A stretch of 64,000 nt of DNA from Pagrus major (GCF_040436345.1 NC_133218.1:20262070-20326069), one strand, 5' to 3'; shown: positions 26,261-59,331, counted from the first letter of the stretch. Made by a program: numbers and translations. The notes: a model not told the origin generated them from the sequence alone.

Positions 26261-26804
26261 TTAAAGGGACAGCTCGCCCCAAAATCAAAATTCTGTATTT
26301 TTTCTCTTACATGAAGTGCTGTTTATCCATCTGTATTGTTTTGGTGTGAGTTTAGAAAAAAATGATCGTCTATTCTGCCTTCTATCGAATAAAATGGAAC
26401 TTGATGGCACAAAAATGTAAAAATTCAACAGTAGGGATGCACAATATATATCGGTCCAATAAATTATAGCTTCAATATTGGGAGATTTATATTATCGACC
26501 ATTTATCTATTTTCTTTCCATATCAGTGTACAAAAGGAAGCGTGGCTCCCCTCCTGGCCGAGAGGCTAGCTAACTAAGCTAAGCTAAGCTAGCTAGCGTT
26601 ACAGTTCGACTGAGGAGGACGACATTCGTGTTTACATCCGGCACTGTCACATACAAGAGCCTCACATCCATGAATAGATGCTCGAAAGAAAATTGTTCCG
26701 ACATGAAACTGCTCACAACAGCAAAACAATCTAGATGGATAAATAAGACTACAGGTAAGAGGAAAATTATGTATTTTTAACTTTTGGGTGAACTGTCCCT
26801 TTAA
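26261..26804. mobile_element. MITE-like foldback element, 544 bp
   Basis: The left end (TTAAAGGGACAGCTCGCCCC, then AAAATCAAAATTCTGTATTTT) and right end (ACTTTTGGGTGAACTGTCCC, then TTTAA) are inverted repeats of roughly 50 bp. This TTAAAGGGACAGTTCACCC end is very common in fish genomes. The inside holds a short AGCTAGCT/CTAAG satellite-like stretch near 26566-26597 and a GGGATGCACAATATATATCGG repeat start near 26433. Confidence 0.8.
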
Positions 26805-27083
26805 GAGTCTGTGAACACAGTTTTTCTCCAAACCAGTTTTAAAAAATGCATAAATATACAGTACATCTAACTATCTATAGGTGCTATATGAACTGATGTG
26901 TGTGTCTGATGTACTTCAGCGTCATGTCCGGACACTCAGCAAGCTGCTACACTATATATCCTGACATGTGGCTGTTATCCAATCACCGTAGGCGGGATGT
27001 GGTACTTTGTAGTCCCGAGGGCGGATGTTTACTTGGAGTTTTTGACAGAGTAACAAGTTCTCTGGCAGTCTAGTCACATACGT

Positions 27084-27096
27084 TTTATTTTTTATT
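27084..27096 (-). terminator. Candidate polyadenylation signals of slc5a7
   Basis: Two AATAAA hexamers on the minus strand (27084-27089 and 27091-27096), only 23-30 bp past the stop codon. Mammalian SLC5A7 has a much longer 3' untranslated region, so these may not be the main signals. Confidence 0.25.
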
Positions 27097-27118
27097 TTTT
27101 TATCACATCCTGAGTTTG

Positions 27119-32326
<5,208 letters not shown>

Positions 32327-32368
32327 TGTCGCACCGGTCTTCCGCTAGGAACGGGGGCGCATGGAGAC

Positions 32369-33137
32369 CTGCTTGGCGCACGGAAAGGAGACGCTCAGAT
32401 CGTAAAGTACGGGAATTACAGACTATCATTTGGCTTTTATTAGGTTTTTTTCTTGCAGCTGCAGATACGTGCAAACATTTTTAGCTTTTTTGGTTTGTTT
32501 GAAATCCATTAAAATTGTAGTTTTTAGTTCGATTAAGAGGTCCAACTTACAAAGAAAACACGCGTTGACTTGTTGAAATAGAAAAATAAAAGTTGAATAG
32601 TCCAAAAGAAGGAATGTCCTCTGCCGATTTAATACATTTCGTGCGCTCTTTGGACCTCTTTTCTTGAAATATGACTTTCAACTCAGTACAGATCGATTGA
32701 GATGAAGGTTACTCTCGATTATCATAATGAATAAAGTCAAAATGTATTTTGAAAAAAAGAACCTAGGAATCTCGAATGTGTGATTTTCTTCTTGTATTTC
32801 TTTGTCTAAAATATGCAGTAAGCTAATTCAAAATAAACCAATCAAATCTGTGAGAATTGGTTTAAGAATAAATCACAGCTGGTCCTCTATCGGGACTTTG
32901 GTTTCTGGTCTCTCTCCCTTTGTCCTTCTATCCGGACACCTGCGCGTAAAACTCAAATTACGCACAGCATCCTGACACAAATATATCTAAACTAAGAACG
33001 TGTGAGTCTCAACCAAATCCTATAATACATGATGAGCTGTCATCTAAACATGTCCATCAAAATAATGAGATATCATCCTCTAAAATACCATTTCATAAAC
33101 AGTTGACAGAAGCTTAGAAAACGCGCACAAAACTTAC
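32369..33137 (-). other. Predicted intron in the slc5a7 5' untranslated region
   Basis: Bounded by a GTAAGT donor at 33132-33137 and a CCAAGCAG acceptor at 32369-32371 with a pyrimidine-rich tract. No coding signal. Mammalian SLC5A7 also has a non-coding first exon. Confidence 0.45.
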
Positions 33138-33266
33138 CTCAAGTGCTTCTAGAGTCATGTGCTGGGGCACCTGAGGAAGAAAACAGTGCGCGGGTCAGTT
33201 GGACGGTTTTTAAGAGCCTCGTCTCCACCTTTTGGACCGCCAGGAACGCTTGAATGAAACGCTGGT
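33138..33266 (-). other. slc5a7: Predicted 5' untranslated exon of slc5a7
   Basis: Exon ending at the strong donor GAG/GTAAGT. The 5' edge is estimated from the TATA motif at 33294-33299. It contains an ATG at 33158 that could begin a short upstream reading frame. Not proven by the sequence alone. Confidence 0.4.
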
Positions 33267-33293
33267 GGAGGTCTCCTGGGTGACTTACTGAAG

Positions 33294-33299
33294 CTTATA
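33294..33299 (-). promoter_or_regulatory. TATA-box candidate for slc5a7
   Basis: TATAAG on the minus strand after a CCCCCC run, about 30 bp before the estimated transcription start and 160 bp before the predicted donor. Confidence 0.35.
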
Positions 33300-34206
33300 A
33301 GGGGGGACAGGTGCCGTCAGAGGACTGATACACACGTCAGAGCCACCAAACGTCCCTCTTAATGAGGACCCTGCACGGAAACACGTCACAGTGTGCCGGC
33401 TGATCTGACTGGAGGAGGCTGGGAGAGATTCCTTTACTCAATAAAAGGGATGGATGGTCATCTTAGTTTCTTTTCCCCCTCCTTTTTAAACCACTCAATG
33501 GCATGACATGAATTTTAATATCAGGGTTGCATTTTTACGCATTAAGTAATCAATAATTTGTGGAGGAGTTGGATGCTTCACGTGGCTCCTGCTCCTTCAA
33601 CTCAGTGCGTAACAGCAAGCCTAATTGCGCAGCTATACTTCATGTGGCCTTTTATCCGCTGTCACCGTCTGCCCGGCCGGCATTTCACCTTACAACCGCA
33701 ATTAACTTTGCTCCACAGAAACTGTTTTTGCACGTCTGAGGAGGAGAAAGTCACCCTTTTATATAAAAATGTAGAGAGATACATTTATTTAAAAAAAAGA
33801 GAAAGACTTCCATTTAATTCTCATCCAGTTTCACTCTTTTCCTCCCACCTTTGAGCAATTAGAAATCACTTAAATGTACCGTGTCTGTCACTTTCCCTCC
33901 TGGATATATATCAATGAACTGTGTCTACTTAATGGCCTCCTCTGCCTGCAGTTATTTAATGTGGGCTACTCTTGTCAAAACTGACAGGCATCCAATTAGG
34001 ATGAGTCCTGAGGAGCAGCGGGGAGATTTAATGATACAGTCTACATACAGTGACTTTAAAGAAGACTCTGGCACACACGCGCGCGCAGAGCATCACCAAA
34101 GACACGCGCGAACAGTATAACGCAGGGAAGTATTTGCTAAAGATGGCTGAGGTGTTTTCTCATTAAGAGAGAAGGTGACAAGCTTATTGTGACCGCTAAA
34201 TGCAGA

Positions 34207-34225
34207 CAGCGCCCCCTTCTGGCCA
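34207..34225 (-). promoter_or_regulatory. CTCF-type motif upstream of slc5a7
   Basis: The minus strand reads TGGCCAGAAGGGGGCGCTG. This follows the vertebrate CTCF core (CCA..AGGGGGCGCT) at nearly every position. It lies 1.9 kb upstream of the slc5a7 ATG. Confidence 0.55.
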
Positions 34226-34234
34226 CAGAGCGGT

Positions 34235-34255
34235 TTCAGCACCATGGACAGAGGC
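34235..34255 (+). promoter_or_regulatory. RE1/NRSE motif (REST binding site) upstream of slc5a7
   Basis: The left half TTCAGCACC and right half GGACAG have the canonical two-base spacing (AT), matching the full RE1 consensus NTYAGMRCCNNRGMSAG. REST silences neuronal genes outside neurons. The site lies about 0.95 kb upstream of the predicted slc5a7 TATA motif and 10 bp from the CTCF-type motif. Confidence 0.6.
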
Positions 34256-36332
34256 TCGTATTTTTATAGTTGAAGGTTAACCTTACTAGAGAACTTTTGA
34301 ATTATGCTTTTTTCCCCCATGTGTTTTTATTGGAAACCAGTATTGCACAAGCATCAAACAGCCTATACAAATATATGTTCAGGTATTTTTTTTACTCCAT
34401 CCCTCCACCCATCCACCCCAAACTCTCAGGAGGAAAATAAAATACAAAAAAGAGAGCAAACAAACAAAGCTGAACTAAATCAAACCCAAAAATAAACAGA
34501 ATGGGGAGGAAAATACAATAGAGAGGACATTCAAGACGTCATTTAAAAATAGATGCATTCAGAATCAGATTTTTAATATCACAAGTGAGTACTGAGTACA
34601 ATTTGATTTAATATCCAAACCTTTCATCTGCACTTCGTGGCCATGAGGTTGTCTGATCACAAACTCATGCAGACACAGACTAAAAACAATAAACTCTGCA
34701 GCAGGCGCAGGTTTGGAGAGGTGACCCTCGAGCAGAAGAGAGCAGGAGTTTGGAGAAACAGAGAGCCCTTTGATTGAATGTCTGCTTTGGATAATGCATT
34801 AAATATCAACATGTAACTGTCATCAAATTAAGCTCAAGCTGCTTTACCCACTTACCCCCAAACCTCCACAAGAAAAGCCAAACCCGAAGATGATGCAAGT
34901 TAATGTAAAGCTGAGATCATACAACGTTTCTTTGGGAGTTAAACTTAACTGTGCATCGTGTGTGATATTTGTCTGGTCATTATTTTGTTTTTTATTTTAA
35001 AAACATTTAGAAGTTGTCATAGTTGGTTCCTCTGTTGTTTTCAATGTTATTTCAATATTTCCGTGTTTTGTTTATAAAGAACGCTAGAAGTAATCAATTA
35101 AATCTGTTCAGACCTGATGAAGAGCCTGCCGGGTCAAAACCAGCTGACATTTAAACAACAAACCAAACTAAAAGAAAGCTTGTAATATAGCCGAACTTCT
35201 TTTTCTAGCTCCGCCTAACATTTCCTGAGGAACGTCTTCCTTTCTCCTCTACTAATATGTTTTCTTAATTAAGGAATAATATTATTTGACTCTGCTTGAA
35301 CAGCTCAGTTGTATAACATTTGGTGGAGCCTCAATTTACTAAGCATAAAATTACAAATAAGGCCAGTTTAATAAGTTAATTAATTAGAATATGGTTGACT
35401 TGACTGCGTTACACCGATGCCAAAATCTAAAACATCCGCAAGACAGCTGGAAAGCTTCCTAACTGCATGTTTGACAGATGGCTGGCACGTGACCTCGACA
35501 CTTCTTCAAGCCAAACACTGAAGCTGAGCCTCTACGTGTTTGCAGCTCGATGATACGAGCCATAAATACATGTTCCTCAATTATGCCATTATATAAACAG
35601 ATATAAAGCAAGACATCACTGCAAAAATGAACTTTCTGGATAAAACCATGAAAGGAATCCTCTGAACTTGTATAAACAAATGTTTATGTTCAACCAAATA
35701 ACGTGTTCAGGGCCCGAGGACTTCAGGTTTAATGAGCAGCTGTTGCTGGCAGCGCTCAAGATGTTCGTGAGAGAAAGACGCACACACAGAAAGAGAGAGG
35801 AGATCCACAGATAGCATGAGACACAAACAATATTCATTTTCCATCGTATTTATTCTTTGAAAATGAACACGTACAATGTAAAACAAAATACAGACAGCCT
35901 GTTTGATGATATAGTTTAAAGAAAGGGTCGACAACTTCTCTGATGCTAAAGGTGCTCGGAGGCTCCTTGTTTTGAAATAGACGTCTGGAGGATCTCACAA
36001 GGTCCCTCTTTTTGTTTTAAAAATATTAAATCAGATGGCTGGAGGTTATGAAAGTTGAGTGAATCACCTCTCTGAAATGTCAGTTAGAACAAAATACTAC
36101 AAAAACAATGTGGGACACTTAAAGCCATTTTGAGTAAAATATATATATATAAAAATACAGATACAGGAGTGGGATAAAAGTAACACATAGATACATTTTT
36201 ACTGGAAATGTCTCCTTGCAAAAAAAAACATTACAGTACATTTATACACAACTCTCAGGATGTAACAATTTCAAACATACCAATTTCAGTTTGTGATTCT
36301 TGTCTTCAAAGCAGCAGTCTTTAACTTTTCAT

Positions 36333-36875
36333 CTTAAAGCAACATTATGTAGAAATTGGCATTTTGTGCGATTTGGCGCCCCCCACAGTTTCTGAGTGCA
36401 ACACCACTGTCGTGAATACAAATCCCAGGTCTGTGACAATCTGACAGACGTAATGTAGGTGCAAACTACAAACAAAACTCATGACGTCATAACGATGTTG
36501 TGTTGAAAAAAGTGTACGTTGAAGTAAACATGTATGTAACGCTGTGATCCGACCCTCTCACTGAAGTTACATAGAGCAGAAACAAGTGATAGAGACAGAG
36601 ACACCATTCACCCTGTTACAGACACTGTACCATCAAAATGATGTGAAGCTGTTATTTTAAGGTAAAAAAGTTACATAAAGTTGCTTTAAAATAACAGCTT
36701 CTTTGATGGTACAGTATGTTTGGTTCAAGATACAAGTTTTAGAGACATAACATTGTTATGACGTAATGAGTTTTGTTTGTAGTTAGCACCTACATTACAT
36801 TACGTCTACACTGTAGATTACATACAGAAACTGTTGGGGGCTCCATATTGTACAAAATGTCAATGTTGCTTTAAG
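36333..36875. mobile_element. Nested foldback element, 543 bp
   Basis: The outer ends CTTAAAGCAACATTATGTAG and GTCAATGTTGCTTTAAG are inverted, and complementarity resumes inward (GCGCCCCCCACAGTTT against AAACTGTTGGGGGCTCC). The centre is a second palindrome (CATCAAAATGATGTGAAGC and TTTAAGG against GCTTCTTTGATGG). Complementary segments thus occur along much of its length. No coding potential. Confidence 0.8.
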
Positions 36876-38761
36876 CTAAATTAATCAAGTACTTAATCAT
36901 TTTAAGTTTTTTTTACTTTATAGAAAATGTATCTGTGAGGTTTTCTCTGGTTGGTAAATCCGTAAAAACTTTCATTCATTCACAACTTATAGACCTACAT
37001 TCACAAAACCTAGCAGGAATTGGTTTGGTACACTCTGGTAAAACATCCTATAGTTAATATATTAACCCCTGAACAAAATCCTTTTAAAACAAGACATGAC
37101 TGTCTTAAGAGGTCCACTCAAGAAGTGTCTCACTTCCAACCGGTCAAATACTAACGCTTTGGGATTGTGGGTTGGGTCAGTTGCCGTCAGTATTTGACCT
37201 GTTGGGAATTCTTACAAATTGGACTTTTAATGTCAATTAAACATCCTAAACCACCCATTATAAAAATATTGTACCCTGATCCTTTCTGTATATATTCAGT
37301 TCTGTGCCAAGTATTATTTTTCGTGAAAATAATGAATTTTTAATCCAGTGTTGCAAGGCTGTATTGTAGTTTCTACCATTTGTGATATTTGTAGGACTAA
37401 AAATAAAGTTTACAGATGAGACATTTATGAAATATTAAAATATATAAAATCGAACATCATTATTTGAAAAGATTATATCATACATTTTTGTCAGTTATTC
37501 CTTTTTGCCTTGAGACCTCTCATACACAGTGAAACACCTCTCACTTGCTATGCAGCTGTCTGAGGTGACCACACACTCTGATCTGTACAGAAGTGGTTTT
37601 TAATGCAAGCTTTCAGTCGGAGACTGAACAAGATGATCAAAGGCTGCATAAAAAACGTTGTGCAGATGTTTTTTTTTTTTAGTTGTCTGCCTTTGAATCA
37701 CTGAAGTACCATTAGTAAATTGTAAAATTTGTTTTACTACATTTTTTTTCTTTCAATGAAATAAGGCAAAGATAAAAAAAAAAAAAAAGCTTTTGAAGTT
37801 TTGATTTAAAAGCGAACTTTGCAGGCTAATTAGGCTAATTGACTTAACATTCACCTTATGACTATCACTTCCTCACTTCTTACAGCTAAGTTAACGATAT
37901 CTTAACGCTTAGTTACAAGTAACAATATGTACAAGACGATCTACTGGGTTCTGGAAAACATTCAGTCTTCAATATGCAAAATATATTTTCACAGCTACTT
38001 GAGACGAGCAGAGCTGCATGAAGTATTTAGCTGCAGTTAAGAAATAGTAACTTGTTTTTAATGAGACAGTGAGATGGATGCTTGGTATTTGTCAACAAGA
38101 ACATTTGCCTCTGCTGCTCATCAAGTTAACTTAACTTTTGTGGTGCTTCAAACATAAATAATGGTTTACTAACAGAAACACTAAGAGACAGATGAAAAAA
38201 AAGATAACAAAATGGAGCATTTGGCATTTTTCAGAAGCGGAAATAATTTCTAAAGACCCTCTCTTACAGGTTGTTTTGGATGCATTATCTGAATATATAA
38301 AGACCACAGAGACTGACAGTAATAGCTTCGCTAATATTGGTAATTGTAAGCCTGTGAACAAAGAGCAAAAAACCTTGAGTTCTCGTCTCTTCAAGGAAAC
38401 CGGCACGTATCCTTTGTCTTTTCTACAAGACATCTGAGGCATTCATGCTCCCTAAAAGGAAGACAGCCAAAATCACAATAACTTATCTCAGTTCAGTTGA
38501 AGATATTGAGAAATGGGGGCAATTTTTAAGAATTTTAAAGCCAATTTGTGTGTTTCTTGTTGACTTAGCACTGTCAGTGGATGCATTACTACCAGAAAAT
38601 CCAATCATGTTCTCATTTTTCGAGTGACATCCAAAATCCATCTGAATACCACATTAAAGACATTACTATCTCATTGTACCTCTGAAAACAGGGTCAACCC
38701 ATCTTTCATAAAAAGACCTCCATGGATGCCGTTACCTCCCACGTTGTCCGTCTTCATGCCC
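36876..38761. other. Intergenic or arl6 3' untranslated region
   Basis: The part next to 38762 is arl6 3' untranslated sequence. I see no AATAAA on the minus strand close by; an ATTAAA is at 38057-38062. A degenerate palindromic relative of the 18951 MITE is at 37105-37230. Open frames near 38131-38627 on both strands are low in complexity and unconvincing. Confidence 0.4.
37105..37230. mobile_element. Diverged palindromic MITE
   Basis: TTAAGAGGTCCACTC at the left and TTACAAATTGGACTTTTAA at the right are an imperfect inverted pair. GGTCAAATACTAACGC faces GTCAGTATTTGACC around a central CTTTGGGATTGTGGG. Layout and ends resemble the 181-bp MITE at 18951-19131. Confidence 0.6.
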
Positions 38762-42629
<3,868 letters not shown>

Positions 42630-43409
42630 TAGCTAGCCAGCAACCATCAGCTGTTTGTCTGATCTACAAGAAAAAGGACCATAAGTACAGTGAAAGTTAG
42701 AAAGTAACAGCATCTTTTGCACAGGCTGCTTTAGGCTCCATCAGCAGCTGAAATGAAGCAGATATCAGAGGCATAGTTGTGCGCTTCTACGCTGACATTT
42801 ACTCTGACTTGTTGCTGTTGGTAAAAGACATGAAGGTACATGCACCTAATACAGCCACACTGGGTGTTCAGCTAGGTAGCTAATTAGCATCCACTATTCT
42901 GTTAAAAGACGTTTAAGCTAACATAGTTTAAAGCTAACCCCGAAGAGAAGACGTCCGTGTTTACTCGCTACAGAGAAACTCTTCATTGCAACCATCGACA
43001 AAATATAACCAAATAAAAAGAGTTATCTCTCGACGACTTTTATTCCCTAACCGTAGCTTAAGCTGACATGCTTAGTGGGCTCTCACCAGGGTGTAACGTA
43101 ATTACCATTCGCTAACAGCTATTTAGTTAATCTCTTGTTTCTGCTGCTAGCTAGCCTTAGCTAACGTTTAGCCTGTCCCTACTTTACACAAGCAGTATCT
43201 AACTTCAGCATTACACACTTGCTCTGGGCTAACTGCTTCACATCGCCAGTTTTACATGTCAGACGTAGAATAAAATGTAATGAGGTGAACAAGCCTGAAG
43301 CGTAAATTAGCTTGCATAACGTTAGAGGGATACAGGTGAAGCTAATGCGCTAGCTGGTGACGTTATCGCGTACTAGCTTGTCTTATCCTTCCCCAGCCTG
43401 GATTTTTAC

Positions 43410-43480
43410 CTGTAATTCAGCCTTGCGTTCTTGCGTCCAGGTTGTGCTTAACGCTCCCCTCTGCTAGCTCATGAAATAAG
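43410..43480 (-). other. arl6: Predicted 5' untranslated exon of arl6
   Basis: A donor (TTACAG/GTAAAA) ends at 43409, with the exon edge at 43410. It would join the acceptor at 42664 and add a 34-nt leader before the ATG. The 5' limit is a guess, as no TATA box is visible. Confidence 0.35.
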
Positions 43481-43489
43481 CAGGGTCAG

Positions 43490-45066
43490 ACCGATGTTTC
43501 ATTCATTTCTCCTCTCCTCTCCTCTCTCATGCTCCCTCAGCTCACAGGGGCTACAGAGTTATTTACAGTGTGTTGCTGGGAGACCAAGTGACCCGACTCA
43601 AGCCTGCCACCTGCAGGACAAACACAGAAACACACGTGACATTAACCAGAACATTTCTAATAGTTGGAGCTATTTGTTTGTTGTTAGTTTTATTTTTTGT
43701 TTGTTTATTCTAGATTTTGGGTAGTTATTTTAGTTATTTTGTTTAATTATTGTTTAGCATGTTTTTTTTGTTCTAGTTAGTGTTTTTTGTTTGGGGAACA
43801 CTGTGGACACCCAAGGTTATATAGGTAGAAGGATATAGGTGTAGGAACATGATGTTCTTTGTTTGTTTTTTTTGAAAAATAAACCATGAAAAGCAAAGGA
43901 ACTTTGAATGGACATTGATCTTCTTTTTCCTGTGCACAATACAAGCCCATCTTGCAGAAGTGGCTCTTTGATTTTAATTTTTAAGTTTGATTCAGAGACA
44001 AAAGGCCGCTGCACTAATGATATCATCACTACCCAGTCAAAAGCACGTACCTCCAAATCTGATGTTTTTGAATTTTTTTGGTAAAACTGAAGGAGGGAGT
44101 GCTCCTTTATGAGTCAAGACAATTCTCCCTTTTTCTTAATCCAAACAAACCATTTACAAAGTCACTGAATTTTCTGAAAAAAAATGAAAATTAATGGTGC
44201 ACAACAAGCCAAAAGCCAAAAACAGTGAGGAAAGTGAGGAAAAAGTTATGCTTCGGTATTTTTAGTTGATTCTAAATTGTTTTCTCTTTTGGTGTTTATG
44301 ACTTAAAACAAATGAAAAAAAAGCCTCTCAGGGCTTCCGTAGTGCTAAGATCTCAAATTCCCTTAATTCACTGACTTCCTACACAGAGAGCTCAGATTAT
44401 GAAACATGATTGATAATAAAGAGCATTTTACCTCACAGAAAAATAAAAGGGCCTCACATTGGGCAACCGTGGTCCATAAGGTAAGTACTTCAAGGCTATG
44501 AAAAAAAGAAGTCTTTGATGAAATTACATACAAAACAAATGCAACCAACTTATTGCACATTTTTCTCAGGTTTGTGAAGTTAAAAGTGAAAAATTCATGT
44601 TTTTGCTGATTACAATGCAGCTTTACCCTATCGTGAACGCATCCCATTTTTATTTTGTTTCTGTTTTCAGTGTATCTACATTTGTTAGTTGATTTACGTC
44701 ACAAGATAGTCAGTAACTTGAAAAACATATACCTTTGTTAAAAAGCTTCATAACACCACATGACTTTGTATTCAGTGTCAAGAAAATGTGTGCACCACAT
44801 TGTCTGGTTCTGGCTCCTTAAGGCTGTGACTTCCATAAGCACCTCTTTGACAAACTCACCTGACAATTCTCCATGTCCAGAAAACGTGTCAGTCTCTCGA
44901 GTGACAATAAGTAGGACACAATTAAAGTGCACGTGTGTGTCTGAGAGCGAGTGTGCATCCATGGACACCTGTGCGTGTGCTAATTAACCTACTTTGAAGA
45001 GAGATATGCTCCGGCCTGGTTTGGTTAAAGTCTCAGAGAGAAAACAAAGTATTAAAATAGGGTTTG
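43490..45066. other. Intergenic between epha6 and arl6
   Basis: Contains CTCCT pyrimidine repeats at about 43505-43530 and otherwise T-rich unremarkable DNA. No coding exon seen. Confidence 0.4.
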
Positions 45067-45072
45067 TTTATT
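45067..45072 (-). terminator. Candidate polyadenylation signal of epha6
   Basis: AATAAA on the minus strand, 677 bp past the epha6 stop. The sequence between (45073-45749) would be the 3' untranslated region; it has a 114-codon open frame with no recognisable domain. Confidence 0.45.
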
Positions 45073-45696
45073 AAGGAACAAACATACTGAATAAAACAAA
45101 CAACTTTCACAAGACTTTTTGTACAAGACATACTGCATTATCATGAGGATAGAACGTACATTTCTATAAAATCTTTTGACATTCAGCGGTCTTCAGTTCA
45201 AAAAACATGATTGTATTCACCATTCTGTCGATCTGTATTTCTGCTGAATTGTTTCATTAACCAGCTGAAAAGGTTGTTTGTTAGACTCACACGCTGTATC
45301 ACACATTACCATACCTGTTATCCCGTTCACTTCTTCTCTGGTCATGAGGTAACAAGACTTGAGACCATTCAAAGTCAATAGAAACCATTGGATTGTCACT
45401 TGGAAAGAGAAGAGGTATTGGTGAACACTTGAATAGACACTAGAGAAAAGAAGTCCTAAATTCAAGTGAATGCTAGTATTTGCTGAGATAACAAAGAGAC
45501 CGCATTTGGCCAACGCTGACAGAGGTTTGTTGTTGTGGAGGCTGTGGTGATAATGATCCATAAGATGATGAGTTGTGGTCTAGCAGCTCTCACATGAGTA
45601 GCGTATGGTACCTGCTACACCTAACAGTCTGGTGTTTGTGCAGATAGTTGATGACGATGCCAAGGAGCTCTGGTTTGTTTCCCAGCTCGGTGTGTA

Positions 45697-45723
45697 CACA
45701 CACACGCACACACACACACACAC
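45697..45723. repeat. (CA)n microsatellite in epha6 3' untranslated region
   Basis: A CA tract with one GCA shift, starting 27 bp past the stop codon. In the transcript it reads as a (UG)n stretch. Confidence 0.93.
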
Positions 45724-45749
45724 CACAGTCTGTCTTTGTGCAAACGGTC

Positions 45750-57464
<11,715 letters not shown>

Positions 57465-59157
57465 CTGAGGATGCAGTGGAGGAGTGCAGGGACTTGAGTC
57501 AGCTGTGAGGAGAAGGCTGTTTGGAGGTTTTAAAATGATGCCCACGGGAAAATTTAAGTAAACAAAACATATTTTCAAACCATGGATCCTTAGATATTTC
57601 CAACTCTGTACTCTTGGTTAGTCCACTGAAATGTAGATGTACCAAAGCGTGATTACTGACATAAAAGGATAAAGACTGGAAGAAACATAAGCAAGACAAA
57701 TGGCCAGTTTGCAGCAGGACTGAGCAGCCCAGAGTCACCTGTCTGAGAGGCCCAGGGGATGAAGAAACGAATGACTCTGGCCACTTATTGCTCGGGCCAC
57801 TCCGGTGAACTCTAAAGTGAATCCACTGAGTTCAGAGACACGACTGCAAAACACATTTCAAAAGTGTCTCCAGCCATCACAGGAAATATGTCAACTTTGA
57901 ACAAAAAGTTTCACAACTCCAGACTGGAAAAAAAAAGATGATAGTTTGAAATAGAGCCTGAGAAAAGTAGATGACGTATACACAACATCTCCACTCTGCA
58001 GCTTACTGCAGACAGTCTCAAGTAAAAGAACTTTTGAGAAATGTAACGACCTGCTGGCAGTTTAGAAGAGAAACTGTTTCAGTATCCCGGGAATACCCAA
58101 AGGGAAAGTCTGGCCAAGGAACAACCATTTCACTGTCCAGCTTCAGTATGATGTGCAGCCTGAGAGAAACATTTTTGTTAACCAAACCACTAGACCCACT
58201 GCTACTGTTTATCATGTTTGTCATTACTGCTGAATTTGGGGGAATATTTTACAGAGGGCTGCTGAGGAGACACAAAATCACCTAGCAGAGATTCAAATAT
58301 TTACCATTAATTATTCATAAAGCCTTCGCTTGAACAGAATATGATTTGGCAAACTAATAGATCCAGTCCCTCTGTTGTCGAGCGTGATGTTTGGGAGATC
58401 ATTGTTGGAATACAAATTCAAGCCCAGAATGAAGTCTAAAACTGTCCTCATCCTCAGAGAGGCAGATAGTCTTCAGCACACAGAAGGCCACAGGCTGGAT
58501 GGGGCACTTGAGAAAGGTGACGCATCAGTGTATTAAGTCGGATGCATTAGGGTTCAGATGCGACCTTCACATTCTGTCAAAAAGCCGCGATTTTCGGGCA
58601 GCGGCTCTGCCCAGACAGGAAGCTTCACAGTCCAGCAGCTCAACAATTTCAGCTTTAAAACAAAAAAAAGGGGCAGAGAAAAAGATGGTGTGTGCAGGAA
58701 GCAAGAGTTTGATGCCTACTCCTGCAAAAAATGTGCACTCGAGGTGACAGATATGTAAATTTAAAGTGCGTCCTACAGCGCACATATTCAGACTCCCGAC
58801 TCAAGTCTGTTGGAACATGCAGTATCTTGAAGACCCCCCACCTTCACACACTTGCTTTTGCTTGCAAACACCGCTGCTCCTATGTAACTTATTTTAAGCA
58901 TCGTCTCTGATTAATGCGAAACTGCAACTGCGGTGTGACATCTTACTGAAAAAACAAAATAGGGTACAAGAAAGCTTTGTAGTAGAAGTGACACTGCATC
59001 GTGCATCTTTAATTTACAGTTTAGTCTCCAAGTGTCGTCTGAAAAAAAAATCTTGACACACACTCCACAGTCTCTCTTCATTATCCACCATTCAATCAAT
59101 TAATTGCATCAAGCAAAAAACATTTGCAGGTTCCAGCTCCTTAAATTTAACAATTTG

Positions 59158-59331
59158 CATGCTAATAAATGAAGAGTCTTTGGGTTTTGGACTGTTGGTT
59201 GGACAAAAGAAGCAGTCTGAAGGCTCCTGGAAATTGTGATGAGCATTTTCACATTAGTTTTACATTTTATAGACTAAACGATTCATGGATTAATCGATAA
59301 TGAAAACAATTGTCAGTTACAGCCCTGCATA
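59158..59331 (-). repeat. Dispersed repeat, family D, copy 2
   Basis: Inverted relative to copy 1: AGTCTTTGGGTTTTGGACTG, GACAAAAGAAGCA, then GATTAATCGATAATGAAAAC and CAGTTACAGCCCTG at the family end. Confidence 0.7.

Larger units (their letters stand above)
33300..36332. other. Intergenic between slc5a7 and arl6
   Basis: No coding exon. Besides the RE1 and CTCF-type motifs it contains a diverged copy of the 10200-10275 repeat at about 34585-34660. The rest shows nothing I can name. Confidence 0.4.

Noticed and set aside
38131-38627. Open frames on both strands near the arl6 3' end
   Set aside because: They overlap each other, are AT-rich and resemble no protein I know. The region is probably arl6 3' untranslated or intergenic DNA.
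45217-45561. 114-codon minus-strand open frame
   Set aside because: It lies between the epha6 stop and a polyadenylation signal, so it is best explained as 3' untranslated sequence. No domain is recognisable.
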